This document shows positions 8,134-17,933 of a stretch of DNA of 51,343 nt, in pieces; position 1 is the first letter of the stretch; each line of letters starts with the position of its first letter. The position numbers and the translations under genes are program-made. This DNA is from CAWGCE01 sp964480915 (lineage in GTDB: Bacteria > Planctomycetota > Planctomycetia > Pirellulales > Pirellulaceae). The stretch is from positions 1-51,343 of the forward strand of contig CAYZRS010000037.1 in NCBI GenBank assembly GCA_964480915.1. The letters are read 5' to 3'. Under the pieces are notes generated by a model. That model searched no databases and was not told where the DNA came from. It saw only the letters and a list, made by a program, of their open reading frames with translations.

Positions 8134-11100
8134 ATGTTACGTCAGCGTTTCTTTTCGAAGACCTTCTTCGACAGCATCCACGTGCGTACTCGTTCGATCT
8201 TTCGACAGTTTTTGGCACCGTCCGGACGAACCTCGCGCCGGCGCATTGCTCGACGGACCTTTCGACGACGCCATCGAACCGGTCTCGGCCAAGAGACGCT
8301 CGAGCATCGAATCTGTTTGACGATCGTTCCGATTCAGCTCTTGCCTGACACCGACGGTCCGCAGCAGACAGGCGAGTGGAAGGTCGCGGCTTCTGCAGAT
8401 TATCGAGCCATCGGAGTCCCCGAAGCGCACGACCTAGGAATGATCGATGCGGGGTTCGCAGCCGTCTACGATGCGAACAATGAACTGCTGCTATCGATCC
8501 CGAATCCAGAGCCACAAACCAACGGCGAGTTTGGAAAATCGATCGCGATCAGTGGCACGCTGCTCGCCGTATCGGCGCAATACAACATGGTCAACGATCA
8601 GATATCTGCCGGTAAGGTCTACATCTTTGATCTCAGCAGCGCGACTCCTACCGAACCGATCCATACGTTGACCGCATCCACCCCAGCCGCGCAAGAAGGG
8701 TTTGGCAACGCCGTCGCGTTCGATGGCGATATCTTGGCCGTCGCCGCGATGCGCGCCAATGCAGGCGCGACCGAAGCAGGCGAGGTGACGATCTTCGATC
8801 TGTCGAGCGCCACGCCGACCGTCCCTGCACTCACCATCGCGAACCCGAATCCGGACAATATGGACTGGTTCGGTTGGTCGGTGGCCGTTGAAGGGGAAAG
8901 ACTGGTCGTCGGCACGTTACTGGACGATGCGACGGGCGACGACTCGGGGTCGGCTCAAGTGTTCGATCTGTCAAGCGCCACCCCCACTGTGCCCGTAACG
9001 ACACTCGACCACCCCAACCCGACCGAGGCGCACCAGTTTTCGGGGGCTATCGCCATCAGCAATGGACAAGTGCTCGTGGGCAGTCGCCTCGATTCGGCAG
9101 CCGGTGTCTTTCGTGCCGGCGCCGCTCACTTGTACGACCTGAATAGCAGCACGCCTCAAACCGCTGTGCTGACGATCGAGAACCCCGACCCGCGTCCCGA
9201 GGTCCAGTTCGGCTACGCGCTCGACATCGATGGGCAACAAGCGGTCGTGGGCGTTTGGCTCGACACACCAGGTACGATCCCAACGGCGGGCAGCACCTAT
9301 GTCTTTCAACTCGACAGCGCCACGCCAACGATTCCCAGCGTGACTTTACAAGAGCCCAACCCGCAACAGATCGACGAGTTTGGATACACCGTGGCGATTG
9401 CCGGAGACACGGTGTTGGCCACTTCCCGCTTTGACAGCACCGGCACCGATTACGGATTCGTTTACGATCTGTCCGGCTCGTCGCCAGAGGCCAGCATTGG
9501 CACATTGCAAAATCCGACGCCGGCGATTAGCGATCGTTTCGGATTTTCGGTGGCCGTTGACGGCAACTTGATGGCCGTAGGCTCCCCATTCGACGACGAT
9601 GCTGGGATCAACAGTGGCGCGGTATACGTGTACGACCTTTCTTCAGGCGAACCAACGTTCATGACGAAACTGCTGAGTCCCACTCCTTCGCCCAGCGATG
9701 CTTTTGGCAGCTCGGTCGTGGTGAGCGGATCTCGCATCGCAGTGGGCGTGGAAAAGGATGACACCGGCGCTGAAAATGCAGGCAGCGTTTTTGTGTACGA
9801 CATGTCGGCCGCGATGCCCAGCCTGGCGCAATTCTCCCTCCACAACCCGTCACCAAATGCAAACGATGCTTTCGGGAATTCGCTCGCTCTTGACGGTGAA
9901 ACGCTCGTCGTCGGTGCCGAATCGGACGATTCGGCGGCAGTCGATTCTGGGACAACCTATGTCTTCGACCTCAGCACCGCGACTCCCGAGGTGGCGGTAC
10001 TGACGCTGCAGCACCCAGCGGGAACCAGTGGTGCGGCATTCGGCGGAGCCGTTGCGGTGGACGATCAAGTCGTCGTTGTCGGTGCGGCGAGTAGCGAGTC
10101 GGCCTTTGCTTTCGACTTGACGAGCCCGACTCCTCACACTCCCATCATCACCTTCGCCGATCCGACGCCACTCAACGGTGGGATCTTTGGATACTCGGTC
10201 GCTATCGATGGTGACCATGTCGTGGTCGGTGCGCCGTCCGATGCCAATCGGCTGGGCGCCGCCTACGTTTATCAGCTGAGCGCACTCGATCCGAGCTCCG
10301 CCATCGTGAGCCTCAACTACGACACGCCAAACCTTGATGACCTGTTCGGCTACGCGGTCGACATCAGCGGCGACAAGATCCTTGTGAGTGCCGTGTGGCA
10401 TGATTTACTGGGAGACAACGCCGGGCAAGTGTATGCCTATGACTTAGCCAGCGGCACACCCGCCGACCCGATCGATAGCTTCACGCAACCAACAACACCG
10501 ATCGCGAGTGCTTTTGGTGAAGCAATTGCGATCAGTGATGGAGTCCAGCTGATCGGTGTTTCGAATGACAGCACCGCCAATATCAACCAAGGAGCCGTCT
10601 ACGCGTATGTCGAGAATACGCTGCCCACGATTGCAGTCCAAGATTTTGCCGTAGCAGAAGACGATAACGGTGTCGCGCCGTTCGCTACGGTGGCAGCTTC
10701 CGACGCCCAGTCGGCCGTTACCTTTTCGATTGATGGTGGCTCTGGAGCTGGGCTCTTCACCATCGATCCGCAGACCGGCGAGTTGACGGTAACCGGGCCA
10801 CTCGATTTCGAATCGATCGCTTTGTATGACCTAGAGATATCGGTCCTAGATGACTTTGGGGCCGCCTCGACAGCGATCGTGACGATTAACGTCACCAATG
10901 TGAACGAAGCGCCCGTCGCGAGCGACGTCGATTTTGGCCAGTCGCCTTGGGACGTTATAGGGAACGAAGATACGGTGCTCACGCAACAGCTGGGCGTCGA
11001 TGTACCACTCGACTCGTTGGCGACCGATGTCGATACGGTTCTGACAACCGAATCGATCACGCTCGATGCGGCCGATGTGACGGTTGACGGCCAAACGACC

Positions 11101-12117
11101 GCCATACCGAATCTTGCCGACATCGGCGTCACCTACCACAGCGTGGACGGTCAATTCGCATTGAACCCGATCGGCATCGCGCTGTTCCAATCGCTGGCTG
11201 ACGGCGAATTGGCTACGGTCGCGATTCACTTCACTGCGAGCGATGGCGAACTGAGCGACGCGGGGACCTTGACCTACGTAATCGCTGGCATCAATGATGC
11301 GCCGGTCGTAAGCGATGACACCGCATCGACCGGCTCAGCGACGCCGCTGGCACCACTCGATGTGTTGAGCAATGATAGCGATCTCGAAGGCGACTTGCTG
11401 ACGGTCACCGAAGTCGATTCCCAGTTGATTGACATCGCGACCCCGGTCACGCTCGTTAGCGGAGCCATCGTCTCCCTCAACGCAGATGGCACACTGGCCT
11501 ATGATCCCAGCGGCGCGTTCGATTCGATCACGACGCCGACCGACGACCTGTTTACTTACACGGTTTCGGATGGAATCGAAACGAGCACCGGACAGGTCAC
11601 CGTCTCGATCGTGCTCGACGTGATTGACCCCGATTTCAACGATGATGGCGTGATTGACGACATCGACATCGACATGCTGCAGGCTAACATCGTCACGGGA
11701 CCAGCCGATCCAGCAACCTTTGACTTGAACGGCGACGGACTGGTCACGATCGCTGATCGCAATGAGTGGCTTGTCCAAGCGGGCGCGGCCAACCTTCCTT
11801 CAGGCGGCGCATACCTGATCGGCGACATTAATCTGGATGGTACGGTCAATGGAGCCGATTTCGTCATCTGGAACACGAATCGATTCACGGTATCCTCCCA
11901 CTGGAGCGATGGCGATCTGAACTCTGACGGCACAATCAACGGTGCAGATTTCATCCTTTGGAATACATTTAGATTCCAGTCGTCTGACCAAGTCGGGCAT
12001 ATGGTTCCACCAACGATTTCCCAGCTGGCGGTCACTCTCAATCACGCCCTGGACGATCCGCACGAAGACCGTTCTTTCTCCAACCTGATCGACGACATCT
12101 TCTCGGAATGGGCCTAG
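8134..12117 (+). CDS. Exported FG-GAP-like beta-propeller / cadherin / dockerin protein
   Basis: About 1327 aa. The N-terminus is Arg-rich and leads into LGQETLEHRICLT, a divergent form of the planctomycete LEDRRLLA-type export motif. From about 8520 to 10620 there are 13 clear repeats of ~53 aa, each with an xFGxxVAI-type strand followed by a Y-x-F/Y-DLSSATP strand; with a degenerate first unit this makes about 14 blades, enough for two seven-bladed propellers (inference). Then come a cadherin-like domain (VAEDDNGVAPF, about 10640-10910), a further Ig-like region with SNDSDLEGDLLTVTEV (about 11290-11600), four EF-hand-like loops (11630-11990) and the tail LIDDIFSEWA. No catalytic site is seen. 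A structural or binding role on the surface is likely. Confidence 0.88.
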   Translation: MLRQRFFSKTFFDSIHVRTRSIFRQFLAPSGRTSRRRIARRTFRRRHRTGLGQETLEHRICLTIVPIQLLPDTDGPQQTGEWKVAASADYRAIGVPEAHDLGMIDAGFAAVYDANNELLLSIPNPEPQTNGEFGKSIAISGTLLAVSAQYNMVNDQISAGKVYIFDLSSATPTEPIHTLTASTPAAQEGFGNAVAFDGDILAVAAMRANAGATEAGEVTIFDLSSATPTVPALTIANPNPDNMDWFGWSVAVEGERLVVGTLLDDATGDDSGSAQVFDLSSATPTVPVTTLDHPNPTEAHQFSGAIAISNGQVLVGSRLDSAAGVFRAGAAHLYDLNSSTPQTAVLTIENPDPRPEVQFGYALDIDGQQAVVGVWLDTPGTIPTAGSTYVFQLDSATPTIPSVTLQEPNPQQIDEFGYTVAIAGDTVLATSRFDSTGTDYGFVYDLSGSSPEASIGTLQNPTPAISDRFGFSVAVDGNLMAVGSPFDDDAGINSGAVYVYDLSSGEPTFMTKLLSPTPSPSDAFGSSVVVSGSRIAVGVEKDDTGAENAGSVFVYDMSAAMPSLAQFSLHNPSPNANDAFGNSLALDGETLVVGAESDDSAAVDSGTTYVFDLSTATPEVAVLTLQHPAGTSGAAFGGAVAVDDQVVVVGAASSESAFAFDLTSPTPHTPIITFADPTPLNGGIFGYSVAIDGDHVVVGAPSDANRLGAAYVYQLSALDPSSAIVSLNYDTPNLDDLFGYAVDISGDKILVSAVWHDLLGDNAGQVYAYDLASGTPADPIDSFTQPTTPIASAFGEAIAISDGVQLIGVSNDSTANINQGAVYAYVENTLPTIAVQDFAVAEDDNGVAPFATVAASDAQSAVTFSIDGGSGAGLFTIDPQTGELTVTGPLDFESIALYDLEISVLDDFGAASTAIVTINVTNVNEAPVASDVDFGQSPWDVIGNEDTVLTQQLGVDVPLDSLATDVDTVLTTESITLDAADVTVDGQTTAIPNLADIGVTYHSVDGQFALNPIGIALFQSLADGELATVAIHFTASDGELSDAGTLTYVIAGINDAPVVSDDTASTGSATPLAPLDVLSNDSDLEGDLLTVTEVDSQLIDIATPVTLVSGAIVSLNADGTLAYDPSGAFDSITTPTDDLFTYTVSDGIETSTGQVTVSIVLDVIDPDFNDDGVIDDIDIDMLQANIVTGPADPATFDLNGDGLVTIADRNEWLVQAGAANLPSGGAYLIGDINLDGTVNGADFVIWNTNRFTVSSHWSDGDLNSDGTINGADFILWNTFRFQSSDQVGHMVPPTISQLAVTLNHALDDPHEDRSFSNLIDDIFSEWA

Positions 12118-12272
12118 CGTCATTCCCTCAAGCGCTTACGTCAGCTTACCCGTCCTCGTCGCGGGGCGTTCAAGAAGCTTCTTCAGCACCGCTCGCCTTT
12201 GCATGTTTTGGAGCCACGTTCGATGGACTATAACGTAGAGAAGAACAACTCCTTTTCATCAGACGGTGAATC

Positions 12273-15200
12273 ATGGATCACAATCCTGCTACCTCTTCGC
12301 GATTCGGCAGACTGCAATTCTTGGTCGGCTGCCTTACCTGGCTCTACTTCATCCTCATGATCGCGACACCGATATGGGCTCAATCCAATCAGGAGGCAGC
12401 ACCGAACCGGGCGGAGGCGATCCTGAAACGCCACTGCCTACGATGCCATGGACAGAACGGAGCGGACGAAGGCGGTTTCGATTTCGCGCTCGACCGTGAC
12501 AAATTGGTCGCAGCCGGTTATCTCACACCCCAGGAGCCGGGTAAGTCGCTGATCATCGAACGCATGACTTCTGCCGATTCTCCCATGCCACCGGAAGGCG
12601 AAAAACCTCGACCATCAGCGGACGAGATTGCGTCGCTGCGATCGTGGATTCAGGCGGGAGCCAAGCCGTTTGCAACTCGGACCACGCAACCTTTCGTGCC
12701 CCAAGACCAATTGCACGAACTTGTCGCCCGTGACCTGGCGAAAGTCAACAAGCGTGATCGAGCATTTACACGTTACTTTTCTGTCGTGCACTTGGCCAAT
12801 CAGGGATACTCGAAGTCAGAACTGGCCATTTATCAAACGGGCCTTAGCAAGCTGATCAATAGCCTCTCTTGGAACCGCCAACTGGCCTCGCTGAAACGGG
12901 TCCGTTCGCTGCCGACCGTATTTCGAATCGACCTGCGTGATCTTAAGTGGACGAAAGAGACTTGGGAGACAATCGTTGCCAGTTATCCCTATGGCATTGT
13001 TCATGAGTCACGGATGGCGCAGCTATTGCGATCTCATTCCGACTGCGAAATGCCAATCGTCCGCGCTGATTGGTTCGTTGCCATGGCCAGCCGGCCCCCA
13101 ATGTATCACACGTTATTGGACCTACCCGACAACGACGAAACGCTCGAAAGGCTGCTGAAGGTGGATGCTCGGCAGAACATCGAAGAAGAACGCGTCGTGC
13201 GAGCCGGATTTTCCCGATCTGGCGTATCGCAAAACAATCGGATTATTGAGCGACACGAATCGTCGTTTGGTGCGTACTGGAAGAGTTACGATTTCGGAGG
13301 CAATACAGAACGGAAGAATATCTTCGATTACCCGCTGGGACCGGGAAATTCTGCCGATGCGTTCCAGCACGATGGCGGCGAAATCATCTTCACGCTCCCT
13401 AACGGCATGCTCGGGTTCATGCTGATCGACGCGGTCGGCCGGAGGATCGATCGCGGACCGACCGACATTGTCAGCGATCCCCGTCAACCCGACCGCGCTG
13501 TCGTGAACGGCATCTCTTGCATGGCATGTCATTATGGCGGGTTCCTGCCGAAAGAGGACGAAGTTCGCGCCCAGGTGTCTGCCAATAGGGATGCTTACCC
13601 ACTCGTGGAAGATATCTTGGCAATTTATCCCGAGAAAGAGGTCCTCGCCGGCCTGCTCGAAAAAGACTCGAAGAGTTTTCTCACGGCATTGGCGAGCGAT
13701 GCGATCGGCGTGAAGAAACCAAGTCGTTCTGGTGAACCAATTGTTTTGGTCGGTGATCGGTTTCGCAATGAGCTCGACCTGCCCGCCGCTGCGGCTGAAC
13801 TTGGCCTGCGGCCTGAAACGCTGTCTCAACAGTTAGCCAGCGCAGACGACCCCGAATTGAAACGAGTCGCCGGTCCTTTGCGGAATGCGGGCGGAGTCGT
13901 CAAGCGAGAAGCATTCGAGGATGTGTTCGCATTTTTGCTGGCAGCGACCAGTTCACACCACACCTCGGCGCGCGTCGCTCAACCAACGAAAAGAGAAACG
14001 CGACGAAGCCGCGCCGCGAGGCCCACTGCCAGAACTGGCCGCAAGTTTACGAATAAAAATGCCGTAGCGGCGGAGCAAGAGTTGCAAGCAGGAATCATCG
14101 CCATGCGTGGGCGCAAATGGAATGATGCTCGCGCACACATTGAGGAGGCTGTTCGTCTGGCTCCCAACGAATCCTTCCTGCTGCGAGTTTACGAACATGC
14201 ACTACGGCTTTACATCCATGACGACGCCTTCGCAGAGATCGTCACAGCGCATCAATTTGTTCTCGATGCGACCCAAGGTGGCGAGGCGATCATGAAAGCC
14301 CGCAACGCCATGTTCGAGTCCTTAATGGAAGCCAACGAAAACCCCGGGTTAAGACCAAGCTGGCTCAAGATTGATCGCGGCCACATCCACTGGTCAGGCG
14401 TCAAATTGCCGGCTTCGGTGGTGAAAATCGTGACGGACGCCTTTCAAACGAAATTGAATCAGGATCCCCAACACGAACCGAGTCTGCGTGTGATGGAGAC
14501 AATTTACGGTTACGCCCAACTCGACAACTACAAGCTGAAGAAGACGCTGGAACAGTTGTCTCAGATCTACGAAGCACGGGGCGAGCCGTTGAACGTGATG
14601 TCATTGCAATTGCTGGCGACAGCCTACATCGCGACGGAGGAACCAGCTAAAGGAGCCGCTCTACTGCAAGCATTTAACAAACGGCATTCTGCTCCGTCAA
14701 CGAGCAGCTATCTCCGAGAAGCAGAAGCCTGGATATCGGCCGGAGACGACGTCAATGCAAACCTGGCGTTGAAAGCGGCTTCGAAATTAGTCGCGCGAGA
14801 ATCGACAAGCGGCCGCAGTTACAACACGACAAAATTGGGCGACCTCTACATGAAGGTCAACAATCATAAGGACGCGGCGAAAATGTACAAAGCTGCTCTC
14901 AAGCTGGCGCATTCCGCCTCGCGGACCAGATCGTTGCAAGCCAAACTGCAAGCGGCACTCGCTGACAGCGGTCAGCCATTAGCAGACACCGATGGTTTGC
15001 TGGACCCTCGGCTCGAGCACCGACAGAAAGCGATAGAACACGAAAAGCAAGCCTCTCGCGCCTATGACGGCGGTTTCCGCTCGTGGATCTCGGCCGCAAA
15101 AAGCTGGCTGGCGGCCGAAGAACCAACCAAGGCTCGTGATGCCATGAAGCAAGCTGAACGATCAATCCGACGTGCCGATGAGCGCAGCCGAGAATCGACT

Positions 15201-16124
15201 CACGCTCAGCTCGCTCGTCTCTACTTACGACTTGAAGACCCCAAGAAAGCGTTTGAGCACTTTACCGCGGCGCTCGAATCAGCCACGAACGAGCGAAAAA
15301 TGGCTGAGTACCAGCGTGAAATCCAGGCACTCGCCGATGAGCACGATTCGATAAAGCTGAACGAATCGACACAGGACAAACTCAGTGGCGACTATCGAGC
15401 TCGAGTTCAGGCGAAAGCTGCCGAAGAAAAACGAGCCTTCGATCCGGGTTCCAAGGCTAGGAATTTTATCGAAGCAGCCAAATTGTGGCTCGCTGCGGGC
15501 GACATGAAGGAAGTGGCCCGCTGCGGCAAAGTTGCAGAAGCTTCACTAAAGATGCAAGCCCGCGAAAACACCCGGTCTTCGCGTGTAGGTAGCAGCATTT
15601 CGAACCTCGCATCGATTTATGAAGCGGCTGAACTTTACGAAGAGTCCATCGCAGCCTACGTGTTGGCAATTCAGCACAGCGAACGGTCTGAAGACGCGCA
15701 GAAAATTCTTGATCGAGTAGAAGCGATCTGTGACGACGAAGGACTTGAGCTTCCGAAGCTCAACACCAAAACGATGGCGAGACTCGATCCACTGAACGAA
15801 CATCGAGTGCGCGCTGCAGAATATGAAAAAGAAGCGCAACGAAAAGGCTACAGCTCTGACCGTTATTGGATGCAAGCGGCCGAAGCTTGGCTCGACGCCG
15901 AGGAACCGAAGAAGGCACTCGCAGCGGCAAATAAGGCGGCGAAACTCATCCTGAAAGACAAGTCCGATCCTAGCAAAGCCCACAGATGCAAGGACTTGGG
16001 CGAACTGTACGAGCAACTCGACAGGAACGATTTGGCAAAGAAGGCGTACCAAGAGGCCGTGAAGTCGAGTCGGTACGACCGAGATAAAGAAAGATATCAA
16101 GAACGACTGGACGCTTTGGAATAA
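12273..16124 (+). CDS. Exported di-heme c-type cytochrome with TPR array (planctomycete cytochrome c domain)
   Basis: 1283 aa. A signal peptide (hydrophobic 17-36, likely cut after IWAQ) is followed by a PSCyt1-like cytochrome domain: heme motif CLRCHG (C55, C58, H59), then PGKSLIIERM, SPMPPEGEKP and LRSWIQAGAKP. A second heme motif, CMACH (C416-H420), lies in a domain containing HDGGEIIFTLPNGM, found in other planctomycete cytochromes. The rest (from about residue 600) is Lys/Ala-rich alpha-helical TPR-like repeats. Expected location is periplasmic, with electron transfer or a scaffolding role; the partner is unknown. The start has GGTGA four bases upstream. It converges with the coiled-coil gene, leaving only 28 bases between the stops. 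Confidence 0.85.
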   Translation: MDHNPATSSRFGRLQFLVGCLTWLYFILMIATPIWAQSNQEAAPNRAEAILKRHCLRCHGQNGADEGGFDFALDRDKLVAAGYLTPQEPGKSLIIERMTSADSPMPPEGEKPRPSADEIASLRSWIQAGAKPFATRTTQPFVPQDQLHELVARDLAKVNKRDRAFTRYFSVVHLANQGYSKSELAIYQTGLSKLINSLSWNRQLASLKRVRSLPTVFRIDLRDLKWTKETWETIVASYPYGIVHESRMAQLLRSHSDCEMPIVRADWFVAMASRPPMYHTLLDLPDNDETLERLLKVDARQNIEEERVVRAGFSRSGVSQNNRIIERHESSFGAYWKSYDFGGNTERKNIFDYPLGPGNSADAFQHDGGEIIFTLPNGMLGFMLIDAVGRRIDRGPTDIVSDPRQPDRAVVNGISCMACHYGGFLPKEDEVRAQVSANRDAYPLVEDILAIYPEKEVLAGLLEKDSKSFLTALASDAIGVKKPSRSGEPIVLVGDRFRNELDLPAAAAELGLRPETLSQQLASADDPELKRVAGPLRNAGGVVKREAFEDVFAFLLAATSSHHTSARVAQPTKRETRRSRAARPTARTGRKFTNKNAVAAEQELQAGIIAMRGRKWNDARAHIEEAVRLAPNESFLLRVYEHALRLYIHDDAFAEIVTAHQFVLDATQGGEAIMKARNAMFESLMEANENPGLRPSWLKIDRGHIHWSGVKLPASVVKIVTDAFQTKLNQDPQHEPSLRVMETIYGYAQLDNYKLKKTLEQLSQIYEARGEPLNVMSLQLLATAYIATEEPAKGAALLQAFNKRHSAPSTSSYLREAEAWISAGDDVNANLALKAASKLVARESTSGRSYNTTKLGDLYMKVNNHKDAAKMYKAALKLAHSASRTRSLQAKLQAALADSGQPLADTDGLLDPRLEHRQKAIEHEKQASRAYDGGFRSWISAAKSWLAAEEPTKARDAMKQAERSIRRADERSRESTHAQLARLYLRLEDPKKAFEHFTAALESATNERKMAEYQREIQALADEHDSIKLNESTQDKLSGDYRARVQAKAAEEKRAFDPGSKARNFIEAAKLWLAAGDMKEVARCGKVAEASLKMQARENTRSSRVGSSISNLASIYEAAELYEESIAAYVLAIQHSERSEDAQKILDRVEAICDDEGLELPKLNTKTMARLDPLNEHRVRAAEYEKEAQRKGYSSDRYWMQAAEAWLDAEEPKKALAAANKAAKLILKDKSDPSKAHRCKDLGELYEQLDRNDLAKKAYQEAVKSSRYDRDKERYQERLDALE

Positions 16125-16152
16125 ACGCCATGCGCGCCTAAGTCTGCTCCCC

Positions 16153-17118
16153 TCAATCTCCTTCAAACTTGACCGGCTTGCCAAGTAAATCGATCATGAC
16201 GGTCGCTTTTGTCCGCGCTTCGGGGATCCAGTAACCTTTGCCATTTTCGGTCGGTCGCTGGATCCCATCCGTAAAGGCATGGTCATCATCGAGATGCGCC
16301 GGTAACGTCTCGGAGTTCGTCACTTCACAAGGCCGCCGGAGCGCTACATTTTGATCACCGACGTAAACTTCAACTTCTGCCAGCCCACCACCTTCACCTT
16401 TCCATTTAAGGATGTCGATCACGACTTTGTTGAAAACGACATTTGGCAGCGCAACCGGAGTATCGACTCGATCCTTGTTCAGGCGGATGCTTTTTGCCCG
16501 CCAAACGGTTTCTTTGCCGCGTAACAGCCGAATGCCTACGAAAGTCGTTTGCCGGTCGTGCAGTTGACCATCGAGCGGCAAGTTCCACAAAACCAGACCA
16601 ATCCGCCCAGCATTCTGCTTAAAGCGGAGCAAGAGATTGCTGGCGGACAACTGTTGTTGAAATTGCTGGTTCGCTTCGCTGACCGATTTTTCGTGCTGCC
16701 GACTCGCCTGCTCCATCTCGCGTCGAAATTTGCGATCGTTTTCTTCGCGCTGGCGTCTGAATGTTTCGGCAACTTCATTTCGTGAGCGCGATGCGTCCGC
16801 TTGATTTTCCCGATTCAGCTCCTCGATCACTTTGGAATATTCAGCCTTGCCGAATTCTTCGCCAGCGGCGATTAACTCTTTAGCGGCTTCGATTTGATAT
16901 TCATACCGCTTGACGCCCCGACGCATTTGGTCGAGCGCAGTTTTTGGAAAGTCGGTCGTCGCCTTCTCCTCAAGACGTTCCTCCAACCGCTGCTTACCAT
17001 TGATCAGACGATTCAAATATCGGTTCTCAACCGGTGTTTCGGTCTGAGCTAGGCTGCCTGCCGCCAGCCCTAGTACCACGAATATCGCCAAACCCATTCG
17101 CATCATAACTTCGACCAC
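16153..17118 (-). CDS. Secreted coiled-coil protein with F5/8 type C-like (discoidin-like) C-terminus
   Basis: 321 aa from a GTG codon; ATG codons at residues 5, 6 and 8 give an equally good signal peptide (MRMGLAIFVVLGLAAGSLAQ, cut after AQ). The middle (about residues 100-165) is a charged Arg/Glu/Gln coiled coil. The C-terminal half reads like a galactose-binding/F5-8C fold: LAEVEVYVGDQNVALRRP, FTDG and GYWIPEARTKATVMIDL. The assignment to that fold is from pattern only. Predicted periplasmic or secreted, perhaps carbohydrate- or surface-binding. No enzyme motif is visible. Confidence 0.75.
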   Translation of the reverse strand: MVEVMMRMGLAIFVVLGLAAGSLAQTETPVENRYLNRLINGKQRLEERLEEKATTDFPKTALDQMRRGVKRYEYQIEAAKELIAAGEEFGKAEYSKVIEELNRENQADASRSRNEVAETFRRQREENDRKFRREMEQASRQHEKSVSEANQQFQQQLSASNLLLRFKQNAGRIGLVLWNLPLDGQLHDRQTTFVGIRLLRGKETVWRAKSIRLNKDRVDTPVALPNVVFNKVVIDILKWKGEGGGLAEVEVYVGDQNVALRRPCEVTNSETLPAHLDDDHAFTDGIQRPTENGKGYWIPEARTKATVMIDLLGKPVKFEGD

Positions 17119-17933
17119 GCGTTCAATTCACCGATGGAACCCCAGGCTCGCAGCCAAACTTCAATCGCCGATTGTAACGCAAAACACCAACGCCTGGCAT
17201 CGATCGAGTTTAGGCCGAGCGCGATTCCAGTGAATTCGGCAGAAGATCAACGAGACAAGCGCCCGTGATTGGTTTTAGAAGCCTGGCCGACTTGCCAACA
17301 TGACTGATCGAGCATCAGTTCACCATCAGCGACAAACAAGGGTCACGATTGATCTGCGAGGCAGGTTGCACATCTTGTTTTTTTCTTGCCTTTCCAGGCA
17401 AGTCGTCGCGAAACGCTTCGATAACAAACTCAGAAGCGAAAAACACGCTTCGCACCCCCGGAGTCACCTGAAGCCAAGTGGCCTGGGTTGTTATCTCCTG
17501 AGGAGGCGAAGGCATCAGAAACCATGTGTTCGTGCTTCCTAAAGTCACCCGAAACCAGTCACGTGGTCTGGGTCGTTATCTTAAAGAAACGAACGCTTTA
17601 CGTTTGAGAACGCCCCCGTCGTGCTAAAGTCATCCTAAGCCAATCGCTTGGCCTGGATCGTTATCTTCTGTATCGACCAGAACGTCCCCCTCTTATGGTC
17701 GGTTTGGGCCACAGCATGTCTGAAGTCCCGTACTCGTTTCCGACCAGGAATGTTGATTGCGCCGATGCAATATGCTCGCTGAGCCAATTGTGCCGAGTTT
17801 GACTCAAACGATGATTGCATTGTTCGCGCGATCCCAGCTCTCGAACGACGCCTGCCCCAATCGTCGGTGATCGTCTTCCAAACTGGCAACCGTGACCACT
17901 CTGAGCGTCGCAAGCGAACGACGCCAAGCTTGC
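17119..17933. other. Long intergenic region with three diverged repeats
   Basis: About 815 bases without a supported gene. It contains the three-copy repeat described at 17463-17670 and a small hairpin (17385-17402, CTTGCCT/AGGCAAG). Short frames here overlap the repeats out of phase and look spurious. Confidence 0.6.
17463..17670. repeat. Three diverged intergenic repeats with a covarying hairpin
   Basis: Copies begin at 17463, 17544 and 17629 (spacing 81 and 85 bases). Each runs GTCA, two to four variable bases, AA, a short stem (GCCA/TGGC in copies 1 and 3; ACCA/TGGT in copy 2), then CTGGRTYGTTATCT. The stem change G-C to A-T is compensated on the other arm. The spacing is not a constant multiple of three, so this is not a coding repeat. 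Between copies there is weaker similarity ending CTAAAGTCA. Function unknown; could be protein-binding sites, a structured RNA or decayed mobile units. Confidence 0.65.

Noticed and set aside
12172..12183. Perfect 12-base palindrome AAGAAGCTTCTT
   Set aside because: Single short occurrence with no partner; expected by chance in a window this size.
17385..17402. Hairpin CTTGCCT-TTCC-AGGCAAG as a terminator
   Set aside because: The T-tract lies upstream of the stem on the plus strand, and there is no T-tract after it on either strand.
17315..17548. 77-codon minus-strand frame across repeat copy 1
   Set aside because: Repeat spacing of 81 and 85 bases breaks any shared frame, so a coding explanation of the repeats fails.
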